A stretch of 64,000 nt of DNA from the NCBI GenBank assembly GCA_017466405.1, contig JAFTUF010000063.1, positions 1 through 64,000 on the forward strand, written 5' to 3'. Every line of letters begins with the position of its first letter. Positions within the stretch are counted from its first letter, which is position 1. Positions 34,971-42,956 of this stretch are shown here, piece after piece. Both the position numbers and the translations under genes were made by a program. The notes beneath the pieces were generated by a model. The model searched no databases. It saw only the letters and a list, made by a program, of their open reading frames with translations, and was not told where the DNA came from. Source of the DNA: Bacteroidales bacterium (GTDB lineage: Bacteria; Bacteroidota; Bacteroidia; Bacteroidales; F082).

Positions 34971-34978
34971 GAATATTA

Positions 34979-35124
34979 TCATATCACATCAATCGCTGAT
35001 ATATAATATAGCGGAATATTTGTCATCCAATCTTGCTCAGCATATCCTAACATTGAAAATCTGACAGCTTACGATTAGAATCATTTTTCCATCGCAATAA
35101 TTCTTCGTATATATCTCTTTTCAT
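34979..35124 (-). pseudogene. Scar of a second AAA ATPase gene (ends only)
   Basis: Read on the minus strand, MKRDIYEELLRWKNDSNRK is a typical N-terminus of the DUF4143-type ATPases, and after a frame change the sequence continues with SMLGYAEQDWMTNIPLYYI, a typical C-terminus of the same family. The ~1.1 kb between, including the P-loop, is missing. It is flanked by hairpin copies B and C. Confidence 0.6.
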
Positions 35125-35149
35125 AAAGCAATATCATTTCTGCAAAATT

Positions 35150-35235
35150 ACACTTTTTCGAGGATAAAACAAATCATTTACCACACTTTTTCGAGGATAA
35201 AATTGATATATTACTACATTTTTTCAAAGATATAT
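35150..35235. repeat. 33-bp-spaced direct repeats upstream of the ATPase scar
   Basis: ACACTTTTTCGAGGATAAAA occurs at 35150-35169 and 35183-35202, and a decayed form (ACATTTTTTCAAAGATA) at 35216: three units at a 33-bp step. On the minus strand they lie upstream of the ATPase scar and could have been operator sites of that gene. Confidence 0.8.
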
Positions 35236-35275
35236 AATTATTGTTGTACCAGCTTCAAGAAGTAGACACTAAAAA

Positions 35276-35323
35276 TCCCTCATTGAGTGCTTGGTTTTTA
35301 AAATTTTGTCCCTCAATGAGGGA
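35276..35323. repeat. 48-bp hairpin element, copy C
   Basis: Arms TCCCTCATTGAGTG and CCCTCAATGAGGGA. The central mismatch of the other copies is here a proper pair, while the loop-side base pair is lost. No TAnnTTTG lies beside it. Confidence 0.9.
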
Positions 35324-35375
35324 GATTGATTTAAATAAAATTATCATAATCCGTTTAAACATTTGAAAAAAAACT

Positions 35376-35383
35376 TAAATTTG
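35376..35383 (+). promoter_or_regulatory. Promoter -7 element of the outer-membrane protein
   Basis: TAAATTTG, 21 bp before ATG 35405; it lies inside the longer in-frame ORF and therefore fixes the start. Confidence 0.6.
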
Positions 35384-35404
35384 CATAAATTTAAACTTAA
35401 TACT

Positions 35405-36109
35405 ATGAAAAAACTATTATTTGTATTGGTGTTTGTAACTATGGCAATTGCATCACAAGCCCAATTATTTGTCGGCGGCTACTTAGGTTTTAATCGCACT
35501 GGTGGCAACTCAGAGACTACCATAGTAACAGGTAGCACCACTGTTATTGAGACTGACTACAGTCCTCGTGTTTCAAATTTCGACATCCGACCAATGGTAG
35601 GATACATGATGTCTGACGCCATCGGTTTCGGTGTTACTGTAGGTTACGAAAATACTACCACAAAAGAATGTACTAACGTTGAAAATAAGGAATTTGACGC
35701 AAAAACCACCGATTCAGGATTTGGTCTCGCTCCGTTCTTCCGCTATGTATTCGGCGACTTCGAAAAAATCAAATTGTACGCCGACGCCAAACTTCCTCTC
35801 GTTTTCGGAAGCAGAAAGTATGAACACATCGTTGGAGACAACTTGGTAAAAGACAAAGGTCCTAAATTGTTTGAAATAGGTTTTAATATTGTTCCTTCTT
35901 TCTCATATCAATTCAACGACCACATCTCTTTCAATGCTGAACTCGGTATTTTGAGCCTTGGATGGAACCAGAAAAAAGTCTCTACATCAAACGAATATGA
36001 ATTAGGTGGCGTCACTGTAACTGAAGATTCTTATAACAAGACAAGCAATTTCGGCATCGGCGTCAACAACCGTGTTCCTGTTCAATTTGGTCTCATCTAC
36101 ACATTCTAA
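35405..36109 (+). CDS. Outer-membrane beta-barrel protein
   Basis: A 234-aa protein with a signal peptide (MKKLLFVLVFVTMAIASQA) and alternating hydrophobic beta strands (LFVGGYLGFNRTGG, VRPMVGYMM, FGVTVGYENTT ...) that end in an aromatic C-terminal strand (PVQFGLIYTF), as outer-membrane barrels do. It is probably an 8-stranded OmpW/porin-like (OMP_b-brl) protein; no specific function can be given. The chosen ATG follows the promoter at 35376. It sits as a single gene between elements of the accessory patch. Confidence 0.8.
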   Translation: MKKLLFVLVFVTMAIASQAQLFVGGYLGFNRTGGNSETTIVTGSTTVIETDYSPRVSNFDIRPMVGYMMSDAIGFGVTVGYENTTTKECTNVENKEFDAKTTDSGFGLAPFFRYVFGDFEKIKLYADAKLPLVFGSRKYEHIVGDNLVKDKGPKLFEIGFNIVPSFSYQFNDHISFNAELGILSLGWNQKKVSTSNEYELGGVTVTEDSYNKTSNFGIGVNNRVPVQFGLIYTF

Positions 36110-36306
36110 GATATAATCAAAATTATAGGGAACTTCTATAATTATCAGAAAGATAGCGACTCTATTGGGCCGCTATTTTTTTATATGAGCCTTCAATATA
36201 TTTCTACGTTCTTCCGATATAAATATATATATATTGTTGTACCTACTTTTAAAAAAGGTACTACAAAAATTATAAAAAAACAACATTCCATAAAGAATAT
36301 TTTCAT

Positions 36307-36314
36307 TAGATTTG
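36307..36314 (+). promoter_or_regulatory. Promoter -7 element of the DUF4160/DUF2442 pair
   Basis: TAGATTTG (TAnnTTTG) 27 bp before ATG 36341. Confidence 0.45.
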
Positions 36315-36340
36315 CAATCAGGAACTCTAAACTTAAATTT

Positions 36341-36643
36341 ATGCCAAAGATCTACGAATATTTCGGGTTCATATTCTACTTTTATTCTAACGAACATGAA
36401 CCAATCCATGTACATGTCATTCATGGAGACAAGGAAAGTATTTTTGATTTGATAATTCAAAACGGAGAATTAAGCAAGATTAATGTTCGAAGGAAGAAAG
36501 GTGCAGAAATGTTGAGTGAGAAAGATAGAAATATCGCCGAAAAATTCATTTTTCGATATCATAAAGAAATAATCGATAAATGGATTGCATTCTTTATTTT
36601 AAAACAGAATATAAAATGTAATGTTATCACAAAAAAAATATAA
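36341..36643 (+). CDS. DUF4160 protein, intact copy
   Basis: A 100-aa protein: MPKIYEYFGFIFYFYSNEHE, PIHVHVIHGD, then a helical C-terminus (ISEKDRNIAEKFIFRYHKE-like). DUF4160 proteins are small, usually followed by a DUF2442 gene. Here the DUF2442 gene starts 2 bp after the stop, so the two are coupled. A toxin-antitoxin or related two-gene function is possible but not shown. ATG 36341 is chosen because it follows the promoter element and gives the family N-terminus. Confidence 0.8.
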   Translation: MPKIYEYFGFIFYFYSNEHEPIHVHVIHGDKESIFDLIIQNGELSKINVRRKKGAEMLSEKDRNIAEKFIFRYHKEIIDKWIAFFILKQNIKCNVITKKI

Positions 36644-36645
36644 GT

Positions 36646-36897
36646 ATGAAGAATCTTCAAATTATTAATGCCGTTATTGATGGAGAATTAATAGTTCGCT
36701 TATATTTCAACGACGACACCGTTCAGACTATTAATATCGGGGACTTCATCCGTCGCCACCCTCATCCGCAATACAACAGATACCTTGATCCTCAGTTGTT
36801 CAGCTGTTTCAGTATCGAAAACGGCAATATCGTATGGGGAAAGGACTGGGATTTGGTATTCCCTATCGAACAACTTCACAAAGGAGAGATCTTGTAG
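36646..36897 (+). CDS. DUF2442 protein, copy 2
   Basis: An 83-aa protein (MKNLQIINAVIDGELIVRLY ... KDWDLVFPIEQLHKGEIL), partner of the DUF4160 gene immediately upstream and near-identical to copy 1 at 32463. Soluble and acidic. The GDFIRRHPHPQY segment is fully conserved between the copies. Confidence 0.8.
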   Translation: MKNLQIINAVIDGELIVRLYFNDDTVQTINIGDFIRRHPHPQYNRYLDPQLFSCFSIENGNIVWGKDWDLVFPIEQLHKGEIL

Positions 36898-36938
36898 GAC
36901 TGATTTAAACCAAGAAGAGAGAATACTAATACAAAAAA

Positions 36939-36986
36939 TCCCTCAATGAGTGCTTGATTTTAGAATTTACGTCACTCAATGAGGGA
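36939..36986. repeat. 48-bp hairpin element, copy D
   Basis: Arms TCCCTCAATGAGTG and CACTCAATGAGGGA; the A tract on its left makes it a hairpin-plus-T on the minus strand, 21 bp beyond the stop of the minus-strand lipoprotein, where it could serve as terminator. Confidence 0.9.
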
Positions 36987-37007
36987 TATATGTCAAAAAA
37001 TATATTA

Positions 37008-38531
37008 TTATTCTGATACAGGTCGTATTGGCAAGCCATATAAACGTTCGCTATGAGCCATTCCTTCATAAAATCCAGTATATACATCATAGCTGAGAAA
37101 ATAGGCGAATATATTTTCAGAACTATCATACGGCGATGAAGACCAATAATAGCATCCATAATCTACAAAATATATCCATGGTCCATATGCATGACCTGCA
37201 GCTGGAAGGAACAAACAATTTCCATTAGGGCCCGTAACTTTTACGCCCAAGACACCATCTTTCTGTACAGAATTCCATTCACACAGAGTCATCAATTCTT
37301 CCATCTCTGCTTTTGTTGGCATACGCCATGTGTCACCCCAATTAGAAGTAGCAGCGTCATATTGCGGATTTCCAGAAAAATCCGTCATTTGGACTCCCAT
37401 AGTAGAACTTGTATTATATTCATTCTTAGGACTTATCTCACCCCATGAAAAGTAATTACCATATTTTTCAGGAGCGTTTGCTCCAACATTATGTGTCGCC
37501 CACTTCAATCCGCTTGGTAAGCCAAGGTCAACATATTCATAACCACCAATATTACCATCGGGAGCATAAATATCTTTTACAGTAGTAAAAGTTTTCTGTT
37601 CACCGTATGTCACAACATCATCAACTTTAGCATAAGCTTTTACATAATATAAGGTGTTATCTGTCAAGCCTGTCATATTACATGTAAAACTACCATCGCC
37701 AGCACCGCCTACTACACAAGAAGCATATACATCCGGCTCTGGAGTTGTACTATAACATATTCCTCTTTCATATATGTTTTCTGGTTCTGTCGAAGTAATT
37801 TCACCACCGCAACTTGCACTATTTATGGTTATGTTCGTCACATCATAAGTCGTAACTATAGTCTGTTGCTCGCCAGTTCTGAAAGTTTTCTGTTCACCGT
37901 ATGTCACCACATCATTAACTTTAGCATAAGCTTTTACATAATATAAGGTGTTATCTGTCAAGCCTGTCATATTAGAAATAAAACCACCGACACCGCTGCC
38001 GTCAACCGTGCAGAAATCATCAATTGTAGGTTCAGGAGATGTGCTCCAACAAACACCTCTGGCTTCAATTGTTTCTTCACCTTCATACTTAATGTTACCT
38101 CCACATTGTGCCGTTGTTTGGGTTACATTTGAAATCTCATTAGTAATGACTTCTATAAGGTATTCTTTTTCCTGAGTGACAAATTCTTTTTGTTCGCCAT
38201 ACGATAGCCCTACACTATTTGTCGCATATGCTTTCACATAATATGTAGTATTAGGCTCCAGACCTTTTATCTCACATTCAAAATTTCCTATTCCAGAACT
38301 AGCTCCCATGCTCATAGCATTATCAATGGTAGGATCAACATTTGTGCTCCAGCATACACCTCTGGATATCACCTCTACGCCTCCATCATCGGTGACACTG
38401 CCAATAACTTTTGCTGAAACTGATGTTATTGATGTAACTTCTTTTGTTATAACCGTTGCCATTTCAGGTTCAGGCTTACATGACACAAGCATCAAGCTTA
38501 CAAGTATCACAATAAAACAAATCTTTTTCAT
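37008..38531 (-). CDS. Lipoprotein with three Fn3-like modules and a FISUMP domain
   Basis: A 507-aa surface lipoprotein: lipobox LVSC (Cys18), three ~100-residue modules of fibronectin-III kind, each with RGVCWSTxxxPTID and TYYVKAYA/LYYVKAYAKV, then a C-terminal FISUMP domain (YVDLGLPSGLKWATHNVG ... WGDTWRMPTKAEMEEL ... YYWSSSPYDSSENIFAY). FISUMP domains are common in rumen and gut Bacteroidetes and Fibrobacter surface proteins. Modules 2 and 3 share a nearly identical ~95-bp DNA stretch (about 37584-37680 and 37880-37976), evidence of a recent tandem duplication. Confidence 0.85.
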   Translation of the reverse strand: MKKICFIVILVSLMLVSCKPEPEMATVITKEVTSITSVSAKVIGSVTDDGGVEVISRGVCWSTNVDPTIDNAMSMGASSGIGNFECEIKGLEPNTTYYVKAYATNSVGLSYGEQKEFVTQEKEYLIEVITNEISNVTQTTAQCGGNIKYEGEETIEARGVCWSTSPEPTIDDFCTVDGSGVGGFISNMTGLTDNTLYYVKAYAKVNDVVTYGEQKTFRTGEQQTIVTTYDVTNITINSASCGGEITSTEPENIYERGICYSTTPEPDVYASCVVGGAGDGSFTCNMTGLTDNTLYYVKAYAKVDDVVTYGEQKTFTTVKDIYAPDGNIGGYEYVDLGLPSGLKWATHNVGANAPEKYGNYFSWGEISPKNEYNTSSTMGVQMTDFSGNPQYDAATSNWGDTWRMPTKAEMEELMTLCEWNSVQKDGVLGVKVTGPNGNCLFLPAAGHAYGPWIYFVDYGCYYWSSSPYDSSENIFAYFLSYDVYTGFYEGMAHSERLYGLPIRPVSE

Positions 38532-38562
38532 AACTAAATGTATTTATGTATTTATATCGCTA

Positions 38563-38594
38563 CAAATATAATAATTAATTCATATTAATTCAAA
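38563..38594 (-). promoter_or_regulatory. Promoter of the FISUMP lipoprotein
   Basis: The minus strand reads TTTG (plus 38591-38594), 20 bp, TATATTTG (plus 38563-38570), 31 bp before the start. Confidence 0.8.
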
Positions 38595-38669
38595 TTAATT
38601 CAAAGAATCACACCATGGGTAAGAATTGTCAACCTTAGACTTTCTTTCCTCTTTAATCTTATGTCTTTT

Positions 38670-38706
38670 TGTCAGTGACATTTTCATGGCATATTGTTTG
38701 ACAAAC
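38670..38706 (+). promoter_or_regulatory. Two small palindromes upstream of htpG
   Basis: TGTCAGTGACA (38670-38680) and GTTTGACAAAC (38696-38706) are each perfect palindromes with a one-base centre, spaced 26 bp apart start to start, 40-76 bp before the htpG ATG. They could be operator sites for a heat-shock regulator (inference). Confidence 0.3.
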
Positions 38707-38745
38707 GTCGCGGCAGAAAAATCAACAATTTAAAATCATATAGAT

Positions 38746-40644
38746 ATGCAAACAGGTTCAATAGGTGTAAAAACGGAAAACATTTTCCCTGTAATCAAAA
38801 AGTTCTTATATTCTGAAAACGAAATATTTCTTCGTGAAATCGTAAGTAACGCCGTCGATGCGACAAACAAATTAAAGACTCTTGCATCAGCAGGCGAATT
38901 TAAAGGCGAACTCGGCGACCTCACAATAAAGGTCGAGATTGACAAACAAAAGAAAACTCTGACAATTCGCGACAACGGCATAGGAATGACAAGCGAAGAA
39001 GTCGATAAATATATAAACCAAATAGCTTTCTCCGGCGCGACAGAATTCGTTGAGAAATTCAAGACACAGACTGAAGCAGAAGCCGCTAACATCATAGGTC
39101 ACTTCGGATTAGGATTCTACTCTTCCTTCATGGTTTCTAACAAAGTGGCTCTCATTACAAAATCATTCAGACAAGCTGACGACGAGAAAGGCGTCATCTG
39201 GGAATGCGACGGCAGCCCGGAATATACAATGAACGAGATTGCCAAAGGCACTCGCGGAACTGACGTGATACTTTATATCGCCGACGACTGCGCCGACTTC
39301 TTGGAAGAAAGCAAGATCCGCGAACTGTTAAACAAATACTGCAAATTCCTCTCAGTGCCAATCCAATTCGGAATGAAGACCGTCAACGAACCTATAGAAG
39401 GCGAGACTGACGAAAACGGCAACCCAAAGACAAAATCTGTAGAGAAACCTTGGATTATCAACGACGTAGCTCCTCTCTGGAAGAAATCACCATCATCGAT
39501 AGAAGATAAAGAATACGACGATTTCTATCACGTGTTATATCCGATGAACTTCGAGACTCCGTTGTTCCACATCCATCTCAACGTAGATTATCCTTTCAAC
39601 TTGACAGGTATCTTATATTTCCCAAAAATCAAGAATAGATACGAATTCCAACGTAACAAGATTCAGCTCTATTGCAATGAAGTCTTCGTAACAGACTCTG
39701 TAGAAGGTATCTTACCAGAATTCCTCAGCATGCTTCACGGCGTCATCGACTCACCTGACATCCCTTTGAACGTAAGCCGTTCGTTCTTGCAAAACGACCA
39801 GAACGTCAAGAAGATTTCAGGATATATCACCAAGAAAGTAGCTGAAAAACTTGAAGAGCTCTTCAAGAAAGACCGTGCCGAATACGAAAAGAAATGGGAC
39901 GACATCAGCGTCTTCATCCAATACGGAATGATTGCAGATCCAAAGTTCTTCGAAAGAGCTGAGAAGTTCATGCTTTTCAAAGACACTGAAGGCAAATATT
40001 ATACAATAGAAGAATACAAGAAACTCATCGAAGAGAATCAGAAGAACAAGGATAACAAGCTCGTTTATCTCTACGCCACCGATGCTGACGAACAATACAA
40101 CAACATCGAAAACGCTAAGAACAAAGGCTACAACGTTCTTTTGATGGACGGCATCTTAGATTCTCACTTGATGAGCACTCTCGAACAAAAATTCGGCGAC
40201 TGTTCTTTCGCTCGCGTTGACTCTGCTTCTATCGACAAACTCATCGATAAAGAAGGCGACGCCAAAGAATCAAAACTCAGCGACGAACAAAAAGAAAATA
40301 TCAAGAAAGCTTTTGAAGAAGTCATCGACAAGACAACTTACAACGTAGAGTTCAGCAGCTTAGGCGAAGACGACGATCCTGTGGAAGTCATTCAAAACGA
40401 ATGGATGCGTCGTATGAAAGAGATGAGCGCGATGAATGGAATGTCGATGTGGGGCACAATGCCTGACAGCTACACTCTCATGCTCAATGTCAACAATCCT
40501 GTCGTGGCAGGTCTTGTCGATAAGAGCGAAGAAGAACAGAAGAATATCATCAAGAACTTATACGACTTAGCACGTTTGTCGAAAAATCTCTTGAAAGGTA
40601 AGGATTTAAGTGAATTTGTAAAAAGAGAGTTTAGAAAAAACTGA
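38746..40644 (+). CDS. htpG: Chaperone HtpG (Hsp90)
   Basis: Bacterial Hsp90 (632 aa), an ATP-driven dimeric chaperone. The GHKL ATP site is visible: FLREIVSNAVDA, LTIRDNGIGMT, GHFGLGFYSSFMV and GTRGTDVIL. The middle domain has the catalytic-loop RGVIDS-like segment as SLHGVIDSPDIPLNVSR, and the C-terminal dimerisation part is present. It ends with CTGAGAATCTGAAAATCTG words immediately after the stop. Confidence 0.96.
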   Translation: MQTGSIGVKTENIFPVIKKFLYSENEIFLREIVSNAVDATNKLKTLASAGEFKGELGDLTIKVEIDKQKKTLTIRDNGIGMTSEEVDKYINQIAFSGATEFVEKFKTQTEAEAANIIGHFGLGFYSSFMVSNKVALITKSFRQADDEKGVIWECDGSPEYTMNEIAKGTRGTDVILYIADDCADFLEESKIRELLNKYCKFLSVPIQFGMKTVNEPIEGETDENGNPKTKSVEKPWIINDVAPLWKKSPSSIEDKEYDDFYHVLYPMNFETPLFHIHLNVDYPFNLTGILYFPKIKNRYEFQRNKIQLYCNEVFVTDSVEGILPEFLSMLHGVIDSPDIPLNVSRSFLQNDQNVKKISGYITKKVAEKLEELFKKDRAEYEKKWDDISVFIQYGMIADPKFFERAEKFMLFKDTEGKYYTIEEYKKLIEENQKNKDNKLVYLYATDADEQYNNIENAKNKGYNVLLMDGILDSHLMSTLEQKFGDCSFARVDSASIDKLIDKEGDAKESKLSDEQKENIKKAFEEVIDKTTYNVEFSSLGEDDDPVEVIQNEWMRRMKEMSAMNGMSMWGTMPDSYTLMLNVNNPVVAGLVDKSEEEQKNIIKNLYDLARLSKNLLKGKDLSEFVKREFRKN

Positions 40645-40716
40645 GAATCTGAAAATCTGAAAAATTGAAAAATCAAGTAGAGACGCGTCAAAAACCTCTG
40701 ATTTTGACACGTCTCT
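40642..40716. repeat. Stutter words and GTAGAGACG hairpin after htpG
   Basis: CTGAGAATCTGAAAATCTG words from the stop, then hairpin 40677-40716: GAGACGCGTCAAAA pairs with TTTTGACACGTCTC. The inner arm (CAAAA/TTTTG) is a third arm type. Confidence 0.8.
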
Positions 40717-40766
40717 TATAAGATTAAAATCGAGAATTGAAATCATAACACAAAAAAATTAACGAT

Positions 40767-41360
40767 ATGAAAAACAAAAAGACTAACACCATTATTTTAA
40801 TCGTAGGTGTTGTTGTATTGATTGCCTTCTGGTTTATTGGCAAATACAACGGATTGGTTAACAAGGAAGAGAATGTAAATTCAAAATGGGCTCAGGTTGA
40901 GAACGTATATCAACGTCGTGCCGACCTCATCCCTAACTTAGTTGCAACAGTGAAAGGTTACGCTGAGCACGAACAACAGGTTCTTACAGATGTTATCGCT
41001 GCCAGAGCAAAAGCAACATCAGTCAACTTCAACGCCGACAATATGACAGAAGAAAACATCAAAGCATTCCAAGCAGCACAAGATCAGTTGTCGGGAGCTT
41101 TATCACGTCTCTTAGTCACTGTTGAGAAATATCCTGATTTGAAAGCCAACCAGAATTTCATGGAATTACAAGCACAATTGGAAGGCACAGAAAATCGCAT
41201 TTCAGTCGAGAGAAAGAACTTCAACGATGCTGTCAAAGACTACAACACAGGATTACGCAGATTCCCTACCAACATAGTAGCCAATATGTTTGGCTTTGAG
41301 AAGAAAGCATATTTCGAGTCGGCAGCCGGTTCTGAGGTAGCTCCAAAAGTTGAATTTTAA
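40767..41360 (+). CDS. lemA: LemA family protein
   Basis: A 197-aa protein with a short N-terminal tail, one membrane segment (TIILIVGVVVLIAFWFIG) and a helical domain with the family blocks YNGLVNKEENVNSKWAQVEN and YQRRADLIPNLVATVKGYAE, plus NRISVERKNFNDAVKDYN. LemA is widespread and of poorly known function; it is commonly found beside TPM-domain proteins, as here (two follow). It starts the lemA-TPM-TPM cluster. Confidence 0.93.
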   Translation: MKNKKTNTIILIVGVVVLIAFWFIGKYNGLVNKEENVNSKWAQVENVYQRRADLIPNLVATVKGYAEHEQQVLTDVIAARAKATSVNFNADNMTEENIKAFQAAQDQLSGALSRLLVTVEKYPDLKANQNFMELQAQLEGTENRISVERKNFNDAVKDYNTGLRRFPTNIVANMFGFEKKAYFESAAGSEVAPKVEF

Positions 41361-41370
41361 ATATTTTGAG

Positions 41371-41805
41371 ATGTCGGCAAGATCATTTTTTTCTAAGGAA
41401 GAACAGCAGAAGATTGTCGCCGCCATCAAGGAGGCGGAGCTCAACACATCGGGTGAGATAAGAGTACATATCGAGAACCGCTGTAAGGAAGAGGCACTCG
41501 AGCGCGCGGCAGAGATATTTTACGAATTGAAGATGCATCACACTGCCGCGCGCAACGGCATCCTCTTCTACTTAGCAGTCAACGACCATAAATTCGCCAT
41601 CATCGGCGACGAAGGAATAAACAAAAACGTAGAACACGACTTCTGGAACGACATCAAAGACGAGATGACATCAAAGTTTAAGAACGGACAATTCACAGAA
41701 GGATTAGTTTCCGGAATATTGAGATGCGGAAATAAATTGAAACAATATTTCCCATATCAAAGCGACGATGTAAACGAGTTGAGCGATGAGATTTCATTCC
41801 AATAA
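41371..41805 (+). CDS. TPM-domain protein (soluble)
   Basis: A 144-aa protein made of one TPM domain: FFSKEEQQKIVAAIKEAELN, TSGEIRVHIENRC, then AAEIFYELKMHHTAARNGIL and LYLAVNDHKFAIIGDEGIN-type, the fold of YgcG/TLP18.3/Psb32. No signal peptide or membrane segment is seen. It starts 10 bp after lemA. ATG 41371 is preferred over an upstream TTG that overlaps lemA. Confidence 0.85.
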   Translation: MSARSFFSKEEQQKIVAAIKEAELNTSGEIRVHIENRCKEEALERAAEIFYELKMHHTAARNGILFYLAVNDHKFAIIGDEGINKNVEHDFWNDIKDEMTSKFKNGQFTEGLVSGILRCGNKLKQYFPYQSDDVNELSDEISFQ

Positions 41806-41868
41806 AATGTCAACAGACAACGGTCAACAGAATTTGAAAGATTGAAAAATTACAATTGACAATTAATG

Positions 41869-41891
41869 TAGGGGCGTATCGCATACGCCCA
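41869..41891. repeat. Short GTAGGGGCG hairpin
   Basis: GGGCGTAT(CG/C)ATACGCCC forms a tight hairpin. The same palindrome occurs at 32855-32871 on the other strand. Similar GTAGGGGCG palindromes are known as dispersed repeats in other bacteria. Confidence 0.7.
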
Positions 41892-41935
41892 ATAAAACAA
41901 CAATCGTATAAAAAACACAGCGTTTTATTCATAGT

Positions 41936-42039
41936 AGCGTTTTGCGTTAGGGATTGAAGCGGCATCCTTTGAGAGCGGGAGGCGGAGACGGGAGCGAGCA
42001 AAGATATAGCGGAAAGCCCGACGGCGATAGCCGAAACGC
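41936..42039 (+). ncRNA. Structured RNA element candidate (Flavo-1-like)
   Basis: A GC-richer island between two TPM genes with the core GGGATTGAAGCGGCATCC, CTTTG ... CAAAG and ATATAGCGGAAAGCCCGAC, which I recall as a widely dispersed conserved element in Bacteroidetes (possibly the Flavo-1 RNA family). Visible pairing: GCGTTT (41936-41941) with AAACGC (42033-42038), GGG with CCC, CTTTG with CAAAG around a variable arm, and CGGC-GATA-GCCG with a GNRA-type loop. The strand and function are uncertain. Confidence 0.55.
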
Positions 42040-42110
42040 CATGATTAAGAAACTGAGAAATTGAGAAACTGAGAAACTGAGAAACTGAGAATTAATAATT
42101 AACTGTGACA

Positions 42111-42953
42111 ATGACATCAAACAAGAAAACAAACAATTCGTGTAAATTAGCGTGGATTAGTGGACTACTTCTATTGTTATTCGTGGTCTCTAACTGCTAC
42201 GCTCAGCAGATTCCGTCGCGTCCTACTCCTCCACGACTTGTAAACGATTTCACAAACACTTTGACAAAAACTCAGGAAAATGGACTCGAGCAGAAGTTGG
42301 TAGCTTATAACGACAGCACCTCTACTCAGATTGCCGTAGTTTTCGTCGATGACTTACAAGGAACTACAGCAGCCGACTTCGCATATCAGCTTGGAGAGAA
42401 ATGGGGCGTAGGAACGAAAGAGAATAACGGAATTGTGATTTTGGTAAAACCTAAGAACGACACTAAAGGCGAGGTCTTTATCAGTGTCGGATATGGTTTA
42501 GAACCATATATTCCAGATGCTATAGCAAAGAGAATCATTGAAAACGAGATGATTCCTTCTTTTAAAGAGAACGACTATTATCACGGTGTAGATAAAGCCG
42601 TTGACATAATAATAGGTTTAGTATCGGGAGCCTTCACTGCCGACGAATATTCCGTCGATGAAGGAGAGATTTTCATCTTGGTGTTCTTCATCATCATGAC
42701 AGCTTTGATGTGCGTATTCATTTCCTTGGCTGGCAAGATGAAGACATATTCCTCAAAACACGACGACTCATCAATATGGAAAGCTTTGTTTTGGGCAAGT
42801 GTGTTTTCCAATAGCAACCGTCATAATCATCACAGTCATTGGAACGATTTCTCTGGAGGTTCAGGAGGTTTTGGCGGCGGCTTCGGAGGAGGCAGCTTCG
42901 GCGGTTTCGGCGGTGGCAGCTTCGGTGGCGGCGGCGCCGGAGGAAGCTGGTGA
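42111..42953 (+). CDS. TPM-domain protein, secreted and membrane-anchored (YgcG-like)
   Basis: A 280-aa protein: signal peptide or first membrane segment (AWISGLLLLLFVVSNCYA), TPM domain (PPRLVNDFTNTLTKTQENGL, STQIAVVFVDDLQGTTAADF, GWGVGTKENNGIVILV-type, YGLEPYIPDAIAKRI), a second membrane segment (IFILVFFIIMTALMCVFISL) and a Gly/Phe/Ser-rich tail (GGSFGGFGGGSFGGGGAGG). This is the classic YgcG layout. ATG 42111 is preferred to GTG 42105. It is third in the lemA-TPM-TPM cluster, separated by 305 bp that hold the RNA candidate and repeats. Confidence 0.88.
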   Translation: MTSNKKTNNSCKLAWISGLLLLLFVVSNCYAQQIPSRPTPPRLVNDFTNTLTKTQENGLEQKLVAYNDSTSTQIAVVFVDDLQGTTAADFAYQLGEKWGVGTKENNGIVILVKPKNDTKGEVFISVGYGLEPYIPDAIAKRIIENEMIPSFKENDYYHGVDKAVDIIIGLVSGAFTADEYSVDEGEIFILVFFIIMTALMCVFISLAGKMKTYSSKHDDSSIWKALFWASVFSNSNRHNHHSHWNDFSGGSGGFGGGFGGGSFGGFGGGSFGGGGAGGSW

Positions 42954-42956
42954 AAA

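Noticed and set aside
35150..35235. Possible small CRISPR array
   Set aside because: Only three units, 13-bp spacers, a decayed third unit and no cas genes; the position upstream of an ATPase scar fits operator repeats better.
32094..36986. Insertion sequence or integrative element
   Set aside because: The patch has duplications, scars and hairpins, but no transposase, integrase, clear terminal repeats or target duplication could be found.
41869..42039. tRNA or attachment site in the GC-rich island
   Set aside because: No acceptor stem with CCA, no T-loop GTTCGA-like sequence and no cloverleaf; the pairing fits another structured RNA.
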